Below, piece by piece: positions 16,303 to 24,924 of a stretch of 51,894 bases of DNA (the first letter of the stretch is position 1; the number at the start of each line of letters is the position of its first letter). The stretch lies in assembly GCA_021205725.1 (NCBI GenBank), contig JAJPWY010000044.1, positions 1 to 51,894 on the forward strand, written 5' to 3'. The notes beneath the pieces were generated by a model. It saw only the letters and a program-made list of their open reading frames with translations, had not been told where the DNA came from and did no database searches. The DNA is from Clostridiales bacterium (GTDB taxonomy: Bacteria; Bacillota; Clostridia; Oscillospirales; Oscillospiraceae). The position numbers and the translations under genes are program-made.

Positions 16303-17550
16303 TTATCCCAGGTTCAGAGCGTTGCAGACAGTTTCCCAAACGGCTTCGTCTGTCCAGTCCGGTGTCCCGTCCAGGCAGATGACCCGGTTCCCGTCTCTGA
16401 CCCACCGCTGACGCCAGCTGCCGGAGTCCAGGGACAGGGTCTCCTCCGTCCCGGAGAGGGCGGCGGGGAGCAGGTCGTCCAGAACCAATCCCGCCAGGCC
16501 CGGGGCGCAGGTGTACACCGTGACCTCGATGACAGTGCCGTCCGACCAGGATTCGGAATAGCGTTCCTGCCGCACCAGCAGAGAGGCGCTCTGGTCATAG
16601 TAGGCGGTGACTGTCTCATCGTCGGGCACCTCCTCCAGCTCCTCCCGGAGGAGGCAGGAATAGGAGCTGTCGCTCCGCCAGCCGCTGCCGTCGGAGACGG
16701 TGTTCAGCGAAATCTCCGGCACCGTCCAGCCCAGCACCATGGCCGCCAGGAAGCAGAGAAGGACGCCGCCGCCCAGCACGAGCAGCCGCCGCTGCCTGTC
16801 CTCCCGGCCCACCAGAGCGGAGAGCAACGGCATGGCAAAGAAGCAGAGCGCAATCACCACCCGTATCCACAGCCGGGGGATCTGGCTCACCCACAGGACG
16901 ATGAGCAGCGCCGCCACCAGGAACACGGCGAAGATTTGTAAAAAGCATCGGATACCCATGGCCAGGCCGCCGGAGGGAGCGTGGGGACGGCACCGCCGGA
17001 GCAGACACCAGAGCAGCCACCCCAGCCAGGCCAGGGCCAGCATCCCCGCCACAGGTAAAAACAGGCACAGCATGGTCTGGCTGTCGGAGAGATACCACTG
17101 TCGGGTGAGCTGCGACCAGGAGAGGCCGAAGTACCAGGCCAGCACCCCCAGGGCCGCCGCCGTCACCAGCAGGAACGCCCCGCTCCACAGCAGCCAGTTG
17201 CGGAAAACGCCCCGCCAATGCCGGTAGTCCTCCTCGGTTCGGCGCACCTCCGGCCCCTCGCAGGGGAGGGAGCGATAGATGTCCATGCCCCAGAGGGTGT
17301 CCACCGGCTCCCAGCCGTCCTCCCTGCGCTGCCGCACCTGGGCCTTCAGGTCGGCGTCCGTCCGCCGGGGGTCGGCGGGAACCACGTCATAGATCAGCTC
17401 CGTCCGGCGGGTGGGCTCAAACAGGCCGCAGAACAGCCCCGCCCGCCGGGTCAGCGACCAGCCCTTTTGGGCCAGGCCGTCCAGATAACGCCGCACACCC
17501 TCGTAGTCCCCGAAGGGAAAGGCGAGAGGGCGGATAAGTCGTTGTTTCAT
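16303..17550 (-). CDS. DUF2812 domain-containing membrane protein
   Basis: A 415-residue protein. The N-terminal soluble part (about 1-110: FPFGDYEGVRRYLDGLAQKGW..., then a WEPVDTLWGMDIYR ending) fits DUF2812. About six hydrophobic segments follow between 115 and 285. The C-terminal 120 residues look extracytoplasmic. DUF2812 genes usually sit beside a PadR-type repressor gene, and none is present here. Instead the gene lies 55 bases after pcrA on the same strand, so it may be transcribed with it. ATG 17550. Function unknown. Confidence 0.8.
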   Translation of the reverse strand: MKQRLIRPLAFPFGDYEGVRRYLDGLAQKGWSLTRRAGLFCGLFEPTRRTELIYDVVPADPRRTDADLKAQVRQRREDGWEPVDTLWGMDIYRSLPCEGPEVRRTEEDYRHWRGVFRNWLLWSGAFLLVTAAALGVLAWYFGLSWSQLTRQWYLSDSQTMLCLFLPVAGMLALAWLGWLLWCLLRRCRPHAPSGGLAMGIRCFLQIFAVFLVAALLIVLWVSQIPRLWIRVVIALCFFAMPLLSALVGREDRQRRLLVLGGGVLLCFLAAMVLGWTVPEISLNTVSDGSGWRSDSSYSCLLREELEEVPDDETVTAYYDQSASLLVRQERYSESWSDGTVIEVTVYTCAPGLAGLVLDDLLPAALSGTEETLSLDSGSWRQRWVRDGNRVICLDGTPDWTDEAVWETVCNALNLG

Positions 17551-17605
17551 AGCTTGCCTCCGCAGGGAAAGAAAATGGCAGGATGAAAAACAGAGACAGA
17601 GTGCC

Positions 17606-20119
17606 TTAGGCTTTCTTCATGTGCTGCGCGGCAGACCGGAGCATCAGCCGCTTGGTACCCACGTTGTCAAAGGCGATCTCCACCAGGGCGTCCCCTCCCA
17701 TTGGGGTGACGGAGACGATCATGCCCCGTCCAAAGGCGGTGTGCTCCACCATCTCTCCCTTTTTGTACTGGGAGAGCAGATTCACCGACTGGATCAGGTC
17801 GGACTTGGAGACCTTGTTCCCCACCCGGGTCTGGCCGATGGAGCTGCCGCCGCCCATGCGGCCCTCCCGGAGCTGATAGGCCGGGGTGCGCCGGGCACGG
17901 CCGTAGCCGTAGCCGCCCTGGGTACGGACGGGCCGCTCCCCGGAGGGCTGTCCGTCGCTGTCTCCCCACTGGCCGCCGTACTCCCGGTAATCCTCGTCAT
18001 AGCGCCTGCCGCTCTTCTCCAGCAGCTCGTCGGGAATTTCCCCGGTGAACCGGGAGGGGCGGTTGCTGCTGGTGCGGCCGTAGAGCATCCGGTGGGAGGC
18101 GCAGGTCAGGTAGAGCCGCTCCTTTGCCCGGGTCATGGCCACGTAGCACAGACGGCGCTCCTCCTCCATCTCCTCCGGCTCGCCGATCACCCGCATGCCG
18201 GGGAACAGCCCTTCTTCCATACCCACCACGAACACCCAGGGGAACTCCAGCCCCTTGGCGGCGTGCATGGTCATCATCACGGCACAGTTGTCGGAATCCT
18301 GGGCGCTGTCCAGGTCGGTGTACAGCGCCACCTCGTCCAGAAAGCCCGCCAGAGACGGCTCCTCGGCGTTGTCCACATAGCTCTGCACCGAGCTGCCCAG
18401 CTCCCGGACGTTCTCCAGCTTGCTCTCGCTCTCGATGGAGCCCTTGGCCTCCAGAGCGATGGCGTAGCCGGTGGCGGAGAGCACCTCCTCATAGAACTCC
18501 GGCAGCTCCATGGTGTTCGCCTTTTCCCGCAGCTCCTCCATCATGGAGAGGAAGCTGTCCAGCTTGCCCGCCGATTTTGCCAGCTCCGGCCAGTTCCGGG
18601 CGTTGCGCAGCACCTCGTAGATGGGGCAGCCCTCACTGGCGGCGATGTCCGCGGCGGTGTCCACCGTCTTGGCCCCGATGCCCCGGGGAGGGTTGTTGAT
18701 GATGCGCCGCAGCCGCAGGTCGTCGGCGGGGTTGTGGAGGACGCAGAGATAGGCCAGCATGTCCTTCACCTCCGCCCGGTCGAAGAAGCGGATGCCTCCA
18801 TAGACCTTGTAGGGGATGCCGTTGCGCTTGAAGGCGTACTCCAGGGCGTTGGACTGGGCGTTCATCCGGTAGAGGACGGCGAAGTCCCGCCAGCTCATCC
18901 CCTGGCTGTAGCCGGTGAGAATTTGAGCGGCCACATACTGGGCCTCGTCGCTCTCGCTGGAGGCGGTGTAGAGGCGGAGCTTCTCCCCTGCCCCGGCGTC
19001 CGTCCACAGCTCCTTCCCCTTGCGGCCCCGGTTGTTGTGGATGACGGCGTTGGCGGCGCTGAGGATATTCTGGGTGGAGCGGTAGTTCTGCTCCAGGCGG
19101 ATGACCCGTGCCCCGCTGTACTGCTCCTCAAAGGAGAGGATATTCTCGATGGTGGCCCCCCGGAAGCGATAGATGGACTGGTCGTCGTCGCCCACCACAC
19201 AGATGTTCTCCCACTTCCCCGCCAGGGTGGAGGCCAGGAGATATTGCAGGTGGTTGGTGTCCTGATACTCGTCGATGAGGACATAGCGGAACTTGTTCTG
19301 CCAGTAGCTGCGCACCTCCCCCTGGGTCAGCAGGAGGCGGACGGTATGGAAGATCAGGTCGTCAAAGTCCAGGGCGTCGGCGTCCTTCAACCGCTTCTCG
19401 TAGTCCACATAGATCTTCGCCATCTGGATGAGCCGGAGATCCCCCTCCTGCTGGCACTCCCGGAGCCAGTCCTCCGCCAGCAGCATCCGGTCCTTGGCCC
19501 TGGAGATGTAGTTCATCACCGTCCGGGGAGGGTAGCTCTTTTCATCCAGGTTCCGATCCTTCAAAATGCCCTTGATGACCCGCTTGGCGTCGTCCGTGTC
19601 GTAGATGGTGAAGGAGCGGGAGAAGCCCAGGGGCTCGATGTCCCGCCGGAGGATACGGACGCAGGCGGAGTGGAAGGTGGCGGCCCAGATGTCGTTGGCG
19701 GAGGGGCCCAGCTTCCGCTCCAGCCGCTCCTTTAACTCCCCGGCGGCCTTGTTGGTGAAGGTGATGGCCAGAATCGACCAGGGGGCGGCGGGGTCGAGCC
19801 TGCACAGCTGCTCCATCCGGGGGCGCTCCCCCTCCACCGGGGCGGCCAGAAAGCCCTCCAGCGCCGCCAGATCGTCCGGCGTCACCCAGTCGGGCACGTC
19901 GTTCTCCTGTGGGTCGGAGCCCCGGCCGTATTTAATCAGGTTTGCCACCCGGTTGATGAGGACGGTGGTCTTGCCGCTGCCCGCCCCGGCCAGGAGCAGG
20001 AGAGGGCCCTCGGTGGCCATGACGCCCTTCTGCTGCTCCGGGTTCAGGTGCTGAAACTCTCCGGCGATGAACGCCCTGCGGGCCTGGCAGAATCGGGCGG
20101 CTTGCACTTCGTTCAACAT
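17606..20119 (-). CDS. pcrA: ATP-dependent DNA helicase PcrA/UvrD
   Basis: An 837-residue superfamily-1A 3'-5' helicase used in repair and in clearing RecA filaments and transcription-replication conflicts. Walker A AGAGSGKT is at 44-51, motif Ia AITFTNKAA at 118-126, Walker B IDEYQDTN at 282-289, and motif III/IV DDDQSIYRFRGA and motif VI VAMTRAKERLYL are present. A Tudor-like C-terminal domain (about 785-837, GEMVEHTAFGRGMIVS) matches the RNA-polymerase-binding end of PcrA. Residues 64-113 form an insertion between motifs I and Ia not found in classical PcrA. ATG 20119 is preceded by a GGGAG site. Own promoter at 20159-20187. Confidence 0.96.
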   Translation of the reverse strand: MLNEVQAARFCQARRAFIAGEFQHLNPEQQKGVMATEGPLLLLAGAGSGKTTVLINRVANLIKYGRGSDPQENDVPDWVTPDDLAALEGFLAAPVEGERPRMEQLCRLDPAAPWSILAITFTNKAAGELKERLERKLGPSANDIWAATFHSACVRILRRDIEPLGFSRSFTIYDTDDAKRVIKGILKDRNLDEKSYPPRTVMNYISRAKDRMLLAEDWLRECQQEGDLRLIQMAKIYVDYEKRLKDADALDFDDLIFHTVRLLLTQGEVRSYWQNKFRYVLIDEYQDTNHLQYLLASTLAGKWENICVVGDDDQSIYRFRGATIENILSFEEQYSGARVIRLEQNYRSTQNILSAANAVIHNNRGRKGKELWTDAGAGEKLRLYTASSESDEAQYVAAQILTGYSQGMSWRDFAVLYRMNAQSNALEYAFKRNGIPYKVYGGIRFFDRAEVKDMLAYLCVLHNPADDLRLRRIINNPPRGIGAKTVDTAADIAASEGCPIYEVLRNARNWPELAKSAGKLDSFLSMMEELREKANTMELPEFYEEVLSATGYAIALEAKGSIESESKLENVRELGSSVQSYVDNAEEPSLAGFLDEVALYTDLDSAQDSDNCAVMMTMHAAKGLEFPWVFVVGMEEGLFPGMRVIGEPEEMEEERRLCYVAMTRAKERLYLTCASHRMLYGRTSSNRPSRFTGEIPDELLEKSGRRYDEDYREYGGQWGDSDGQPSGERPVRTQGGYGYGRARRTPAYQLREGRMGGGSSIGQTRVGNKVSKSDLIQSVNLLSQYKKGEMVEHTAFGRGMIVSVTPMGGDALVEIAFDNVGTKRLMLRSAAQHMKKA

Positions 20120-20158
20120 AGCGTTTTCTGTCTCTCCCTCTTGATTTGTTCTGCCTCT

Positions 20159-20187
20159 ATTTTACGATATTTCCCGGTCAGGGTCAA
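20159..20187 (-). promoter_or_regulatory. Promoter of pcrA
   Basis: Minus strand TTGACC (20182-20187), 17 bp, TAAAAT (20159-20164). Confidence 0.75.
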
Positions 20188-20213
20188 ATAAATTTGCGGG
20201 GGAGGGGAGAGGG

Positions 20214-20258
20214 CAACACAAACGCCCCGTCTGTCAGACCGCTCTGACAGGCGGGGCG
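20214..20258 (-). terminator. Terminator of prfB
   Basis: Minus strand CGCCCCGCCTGTCAGA, GCGG, TCTGACAGACGGGGCG then TTTGTGTT, about 22 bases after the stop. Confidence 0.8.
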
Positions 20259-20279
20259 AGGAGCTGATGTGGTTTGCAG

Positions 20280-21407
20280 TTACTTGGTGGCCCATTCGCC
20301 GGTGGCCTCGCAGGTCAGGTAGGCGTTGATGAAGCCGTCCAGGTCGCCGTCCATGACGGCGTTGACGTTGCTGGTCTCGTAGGCGGTGCGGGTATCCTTG
20401 ACCAGGGTATAGGGCATAAAGACGTAGGAGCGGATCTGGCTGCCCCACTCGATCTTCATCTGCACTCCCTTCAGGTCGGAGACCTTTTCCGCGTGCTGCT
20501 GCATCTTCATCTCCACCAGCTTGGCCCGGAGCATCCGCATACAGTTTTCCCGGTTCTGGAGCTGGCTCCGCTCCGTCTGGCAGGAGACCACCACCCCGGT
20601 GGGCTTGTGGGTCAGCCGGACGGCGGAGGAGGTCTTGTTGATGTGCTGCCCGCCGGCCCCGGAGGAGCGGAACACCTGCATCTCGATGTCCTCCTGGCGG
20701 ATTTCCACGTCCATGTCGTCGTCCAGCTCCGGCATGACCTCAATGGCGGCAAAGGAGGTCTGCCGCCGGGCGTTGGCGTCAAAGGGAGACACCCGCACCA
20801 GCCGGTGTACGCCGTGCTCCGAGCGGAGATAGCCGTAAGCGTTCTCCCCCTCAATGGAGAGGCAGGCGGATTTGATGCCCGCTTCGTCGCCGTCCTGATA
20901 GTCCATGGTCTTGACGGTGAAGCCGTGGCGCTCCCCCCAGCGGACGTACATCCGGAAGAGCATCTGTGCCCAGTCCTGGGCCTCGGTGCCGCCGGCCCCG
21001 GCGTGGAAGGTGATGATGGCGTTGGAGCTGTCATACTCCCCGGTGAACAGAGTCTGCATCCGGGCGGACTCCAGATTTTGCTCCAGCTGGGCAAAGCCCT
21101 CCTCTAGCTCCTCCACCATGGAGTCGTCGTCCTCCTCCTGGCCCATCTCACAGAGAACCAGTAAGTCCTCCAGCTGGGACTGACGGCGGCGCTGATCCTC
21201 CAGCTTGTCCTGGAGCACCTTGATCCGGGAGCTTACCTTCTGGGCCTTGGCCATATCGTCCCAGAAGCCGTCGGAGGTGGCCTGGGCCTGGAGCATCTCC
21301 AGCTCCTCTGCGGCGGATTCCAGATTCAGACTTTTCCCCAGCTTGTCCAGCACGGGCTGGAGATTGTTCAGCTTTACCTTGTATTCATCAAACTTGATGG
21401 ATGCCAT
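20280..21407 (-). CDS. prfB: Peptide chain release factor 2
   Basis: A 375-residue RF2 that reads UGA and UAA stop codons. The codon-recognition tripeptide SPF is at 207-209 and the peptidyl-tRNA hydrolysis loop GGQ at 252-254 (SSGAGGQHINKTSSAVRLTH). I chose ATG 21407, which has AGAGG 7 bases upstream; earlier in-frame TTG and ATG codons fit the site less well. The programmed +1 frameshift found in most bacterial prfB genes is absent: the equivalent position (residues 26-29) reads SLNL in one continuous frame. Promoter 21452-21480, terminator 20214-20258. Confidence 0.96.
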   Translation of the reverse strand: MASIKFDEYKVKLNNLQPVLDKLGKSLNLESAAEELEMLQAQATSDGFWDDMAKAQKVSSRIKVLQDKLEDQRRRQSQLEDLLVLCEMGQEEDDDSMVEELEEGFAQLEQNLESARMQTLFTGEYDSSNAIITFHAGAGGTEAQDWAQMLFRMYVRWGERHGFTVKTMDYQDGDEAGIKSACLSIEGENAYGYLRSEHGVHRLVRVSPFDANARRQTSFAAIEVMPELDDDMDVEIRQEDIEMQVFRSSGAGGQHINKTSSAVRLTHKPTGVVVSCQTERSQLQNRENCMRMLRAKLVEMKMQQHAEKVSDLKGVQMKIEWGSQIRSYVFMPYTLVKDTRTAYETSNVNAVMDGDLDGFINAYLTCEATGEWATK

Positions 21408-21451
21408 TGCCATTCCTCTCGCTTTCAAAACGATTTCATGATTCAAGATGT

Positions 21452-21480
21452 ATTATACTGAAAGTTCCGGCGGCTGTAAA
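21452..21480 (-). promoter_or_regulatory. Promoter of prfB
   Basis: Minus strand TTTACA (21475-21480), 17 bp, TATAAT (21452-21457). Confidence 0.75.
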
Positions 21481-21599
21481 GAGCGGGACGGCGGAAATTT
21501 CCCCGTTCGCCCTTTCGCCGTTTTTTCCCTTTTGTGGGTTTCTCTTTCTGGCCGCTTGTGCTATACTGGTTCTACTCCGAACGAAGGAAGTGTATTTCT

Positions 21600-22439
21600 A
21601 TGAATTACGGGCCCGTCAATCGTGTCGCTCTGAAGGCCAATTCCAAGGATATGATGCGCCGGGCGATCCCCGCCGCCTGGCTGGTGGCGCTGGTTTACCA
21701 GTTGGTCACCGACTGGGTTTCCACCGTCATCAACCTGGTGAGTCCATGGATGGAGGAATTTTCCGAGCTGTATGCCGATTACTACGTCGCCATCTATGGG
21801 GAGGATGTGAACGCCATCTATCAGACCTCCGCCGCCATCCTCGCCTGGTTCCGGAGTACCGCCGGCTATCTTTTCATCTTCGTCACCATCATTTTGGCCC
21901 TGTATACCACGGTGATGAGCTACGGCTACACCAGCTATGCCCTTGGGGTCGTCCGTGGAGAGCAGCCGGGGTATGGGGAGCTGTTCTCCCGGTTCTATAT
22001 GGCGGGGAAGATCATCCTGGCCACCGTCCTGGAGATCTGCTTCATCTTCCTGTGGACGCTACTGCTGGTGGTTCCCGGTATCATCGCCGCCTACCGTTAT
22101 CGCCTGGTGTCCTACTATCTGCTGGACGACCCGGACATCTCCGTACTGGAGGCATTCCGCCGGAGCAAGGCCACCATGCGGGGTCGGAAGTGGGAGCTGT
22201 TTACCCTGGATCTCTCCTTCCTCCTGTGGGTGATGGGCGCCAGCCTGTTGGTGGAGATTGTGGGGACTGTGCTCATCGACAGCAGCGACGCTGTCTACAC
22301 CGTCGCCACCACTGCCGTCACCACCCTCTGCTATCTGTTCCTCCTGCCCTATCAGGAGCTCACCTACGCCCAGTGGTATCTGGCCGTCCGGCCTGCGGAG
22401 CAGGCAAGCGAGAACGAGCAGCAGCCGCCCCGGTGGTAA
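21600..22439 (+). CDS. DUF975 family integral membrane protein
   Basis: A 279-residue polytopic protein with about six hydrophobic segments. Typical DUF975 text is present: an N-terminal NRVALKANSKDMMR, a YTSYALGVVRGEQPGYGELFSRF loop near 110-135, and a VPGIIAAYRYRLVSYYLLDDPDISVLEAFRRSKATMRGRK amphipathic region near 157-200. The family is common in Firmicutes and has no known function. ATG 21600 has AAGGAAG about 9 bases upstream; a TATACT -10 box lies at 21562-21567. It is separated from tyrA by its own promoter. Confidence 0.88.
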   Translation: MNYGPVNRVALKANSKDMMRRAIPAAWLVALVYQLVTDWVSTVINLVSPWMEEFSELYADYYVAIYGEDVNAIYQTSAAILAWFRSTAGYLFIFVTIILALYTTVMSYGYTSYALGVVRGEQPGYGELFSRFYMAGKIILATVLEICFIFLWTLLLVVPGIIAAYRYRLVSYYLLDDPDISVLEAFRRSKATMRGRKWELFTLDLSFLLWVMGASLLVEIVGTVLIDSSDAVYTVATTAVTTLCYLFLLPYQELTYAQWYLAVRPAEQASENEQQPPRW

Positions 22440-22452
22440 GACGGTAAACTCC

Positions 22453-22481
22453 TTGACTTTCACACAGGAATGGGGTAAAGT
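22453..22481 (+). promoter_or_regulatory. Promoter of tyrA
   Basis: TTGACT (22453-22458), 17 bp, TAAAGT (22476-22481). Confidence 0.7.
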
Positions 22482-22516
22482 GTAGCAAACGGAAGGTCAC
22501 AGAGGAGGCGTCCGAT

Positions 22517-23386
22517 ATGCAACGGGAAAAAATCATCGCAGTCGTGGGCCTGGGGCTGATCGGCGGCTCCCTGGCCGCCGCCCTCCGGGGCTTTGAGGAT
22601 TATACCGTGGTGGGGGTGGTGCGCCGTCAGGCGACGGCGGACTACGCCGTGAGCCACGGGGTCTGTGACCGGGTGACCCTGGACCCCATGGAGGTGCTGC
22701 CGGAGGCGGATGTTGTCTGGCTGTGCATGAATCCCCGGGGCATCGTGGACTATATGGCCCAGTATAAGGACGTATTCCGGGAGGGAGCTCTGGTCACCGA
22801 TGTGGGCGGCATCAAGACCGCCATTATGGAGGGGGCCAGCGTCCTGCCGGATACGGTGGACTTCATCGGCTGTCACCCTATGGCGGGCACGGAGTTCTCC
22901 GGCATCGAGCACTCCTTTCCCACCATGTTCCAGCGGGCCCACTTTATTTTGACGCCCAGAGCGAACAGCACTCCGGAGCACATCGCCCTGATGCGCCGTG
23001 TCTCCGCCTATATCGGCTGCTCCGACGTGGTGACCACCACTCCCGAGCGGCACGACGCCATCATCGCCTACACCAGCCAGCTCATGCACATCATCGCCGT
23101 CTCCGTCTGCGACGACGAGGAGTTGTTCCAGTGCCGGGGCTTTGAGGGCGGTTCCTTCCGGGACTGCACCCGGGTGGCGGCGCTGGACGTGGATCTGTGG
23201 ACCCAGTTGTTCTCCATGAACGCCCCAGCTCTCACCCGGGAGATCGACCGCCTGGTGCAGAACCTCTCCGCCTATCGGGACGCCATCGCCGGAGGCGACG
23301 CTCAGTCCCTGTCGGACAAGCTGACCTGGTCTGCTAACCGGAAGCGGCAGATGAACCTGCCCGGCCCGGGCCAGATCATGCTGTGA
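22517..23386 (+). CDS. tyrA: Prephenate dehydrogenase
   Basis: A 289-residue TyrA, the NAD(P)-dependent oxidative decarboxylase that turns prephenate to 4-hydroxyphenylpyruvate in tyrosine synthesis. The dinucleotide-binding motif GLGLIGGSLA is at 11-20. VTDVGGIKTAIM and the catalytic-region GCHPMAGTEFSGI follow, and an all-helical C-terminal dimer domain completes it. There is no ACT or chorismate mutase extension, so allosteric control by tyrosine through an ACT domain is not expected. ATG 22517 has GAGGAGG upstream. No other aromatic gene is adjacent. Confidence 0.95.
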   Translation: MQREKIIAVVGLGLIGGSLAAALRGFEDYTVVGVVRRQATADYAVSHGVCDRVTLDPMEVLPEADVVWLCMNPRGIVDYMAQYKDVFREGALVTDVGGIKTAIMEGASVLPDTVDFIGCHPMAGTEFSGIEHSFPTMFQRAHFILTPRANSTPEHIALMRRVSAYIGCSDVVTTTPERHDAIIAYTSQLMHIIAVSVCDDEELFQCRGFEGGSFRDCTRVAALDVDLWTQLFSMNAPALTREIDRLVQNLSAYRDAIAGGDAQSLSDKLTWSANRKRQMNLPGPGQIML

Positions 23387-23397
23387 GAAACTCCCTC

Positions 23398-23426
23398 TTG
23401 AAAATCACAGGCAAACCGGGTATAAT
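23398..23426 (+). promoter_or_regulatory. Promoter of tRNA-Pro
   Basis: TTGAAA (23398-23403), 17 bp, TATAAT (23421-23426). The leader before the tRNA contains the inverted repeat CCGTTCC...GGAACGG. Confidence 0.8.
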
Positions 23427-23477
23427 GTGACCGTTCCGAAGCAGCGGCAGGCCGCCGTCTTTGGAACGGCAAGCTGT

Positions 23478-23550
23478 CCGGGTATAGCGCAGTTGGTAGC
23501 GCGGGTGCTTTGGGAGCATCAGGCCGTGCGTTCGAGTCGCACTACTCGGA
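23478..23550 (+). tRNA. tRNA-Pro (anticodon TGG)
   Basis: Cloverleaf with acceptor CCGGGTA/TACTCGG, D-stem GCGC/GCGC, anticodon arm GGTGC-TTTGGGA-GCATC (anticodon TGG), variable loop AGGCC, T-arm GTGCG-TTCGAGT-CGCAC and discriminator A. No CCA is encoded, unlike the tRNA-Gly in this window. Confidence 0.96.
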
Positions 23551-23557
23551 TGATGAT

Positions 23558-23598
23558 GAAAGCCCCTCTGAGACCGGTTGGTCTCAGAGGGGCTTTTG
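23558..23598 (+). terminator. Terminator of tRNA-Pro
   Basis: AAAGCCCCTCTGAGACC, GGTT, GGTCTCAGAGGGGCTTTT: a 17-bp perfect stem with a short T-run. Confidence 0.9.
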
Positions 23599-23602
23599 AT
23601 AC

Positions 23603-23643
23603 GCAAAGCTGTGCCCGGCCCTCAACATCAGGGCCGGGCACAG
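23603..23643 (-). terminator. Terminator of plsC-fabF
   Basis: Minus strand CTGTGCCCGGCCCT, 7-base loop, AGGGCCGGGCACAG then CTTTGCG, directly after the fabF stop. The T-run is weak but the stem is a perfect 14 bp. Confidence 0.65.
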
Positions 23644-23648
23644 ACAGG

Positions 23649-24881
23649 TCACGCAAATTTTTTCAGGCAGAGAACGGCGTTGTGTCCGCCAAATCCGGCG
23701 GAGTTGGTGAGGGCATACCGGATGTCCCGCTGGATCCCGCCTCCGGTCACATAGTTCAGATCACAGGCCTCATCCGGTACCCGGTAGCCGACCGTCATGG
23801 GAACGAAGGAGTCCTTCAACGCCATGGCGCTGATGATGGTCTCCACTGCACCGGCGGCGCCCAGCATATGCCCGGTCATGGACTTGGTGGAGCTGATGAG
23901 CAGCTCCTTCGCCCGGTCGCCGAAGGCCTTTTTGATGGCCTGAGTCTCGCAGGCGTCGTTCATGGGGGTGGAGGTGCCGTGGGCGTTGATATAGTCCACC
24001 TGGTCGGTGGTGATGCCCGCATCCTCACAGGCGGAGCGCATGGCCTGGGCATAGGACTCTCCGGAGGGATCCGGGCTGGTGATATGATAGGCGTCAGAGG
24101 TGGCCCCATAGCCGACGATCTCCGCATAGATGTCTGCGCCCCGGTTCACGGCGTGTTCCATCTCCTCCAGCACCAGCACGCCGGCTCCCTCGCCCATGAC
24201 GAAGCCGTTGCGCTCCTTGTCGAAGGGAATGGAGGCCCGATCCGGGTCAGCATTGGTGGTCAGCGCCCGCATATTGGCAAAGCCGGAGAGGGTATAGGCA
24301 GTGACGCAGGCCTCAGTGCCTCCCGCAAGGCAGGCGTCCATCCGCCCGTCCCGGAGGGCCAAAAATGCCTCGCCCACAGCGTTGGTGGAGCTGGCACAGG
24401 CGGAGGAGATGTTGAAGCTGGGGCCCCGGAAGCCATAGCGGATAGAGAGCAGTCCCGAGGCCATGTTGGAGATCAGCTTGGGGATGGCCATAGGGGAGAC
24501 CCGCCGGGCGCCCTTCTGCCGAAAGACGTCGTGCTCCTGCTCCAGGGTGTGCATCCCGCCGATGCCAGTGCCCACATAGACCCCCAGCCGGTGAGCCTTG
24601 CAGTCCTGGAACCGGCTGCCGCAGTCCTCGATGGCCTGCCGAGCCGCCTCCAGAGCGTACTGGCAGTAGAGGTCGGTCTTGCGCAGCTCCTGCCGGGTCA
24701 TGCTCAGAGTGGGGTCGAAGTCAGACACCTCTCCTGCCACCTTGACGGGAAAATCGGTGGTGTCAAAGGAGGTGATGGGTCGAATACCGTGCTTCCCCTG
24801 ACGGATATTATCCCAGAACCGGGTCAGGTTGCTCCCCACAGGGGAGACGACGCCAACGCCTGTGATGACAACTCGTTTCAT
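23649..24881 (-). CDS. fabF: Beta-ketoacyl-ACP synthase II
   Basis: A 410-residue FabF-type condensing enzyme that elongates acyl-ACP with malonyl-ACP in type II fatty acid synthesis. The catalytic triad is intact: Cys162 in SSACASS, His301 in NAHGTSTP, His338 in KSMTGHMLGA, with the supporting Lys333. It begins with the family signature RVVITGVGVVSPVG. It lies 43 bases downstream of plsC, which puts elongation and phospholipid acylation in one transcript. The usual fabH/fabD/fabG/acpP cluster is not in the window. An isolated fabF beside plsC could be a second copy. Confidence 0.96.
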   Translation of the reverse strand: MKRVVITGVGVVSPVGSNLTRFWDNIRQGKHGIRPITSFDTTDFPVKVAGEVSDFDPTLSMTRQELRKTDLYCQYALEAARQAIEDCGSRFQDCKAHRLGVYVGTGIGGMHTLEQEHDVFRQKGARRVSPMAIPKLISNMASGLLSIRYGFRGPSFNISSACASSTNAVGEAFLALRDGRMDACLAGGTEACVTAYTLSGFANMRALTTNADPDRASIPFDKERNGFVMGEGAGVLVLEEMEHAVNRGADIYAEIVGYGATSDAYHITSPDPSGESYAQAMRSACEDAGITTDQVDYINAHGTSTPMNDACETQAIKKAFGDRAKELLISSTKSMTGHMLGAAGAVETIISAMALKDSFVPMTVGYRVPDEACDLNYVTGGGIQRDIRYALTNSAGFGGHNAVLCLKKFA

Positions 24882-24924
24882 GACAACTGCTCCTCACATT
24901 TCTTGCTTTTTTCTGTCTGTATGC

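Noticed and set aside
14572-16941. A 789-codon plus-strand frame opposite the PFL, ACT and DUF2812 genes
   Set aside because: It crosses several real genes and their promoter on the other strand and has no family resemblance.
17621-19735. A 704-codon plus-strand frame opposite pcrA
   Set aside because: Antisense shadow of a gene with all helicase motifs.
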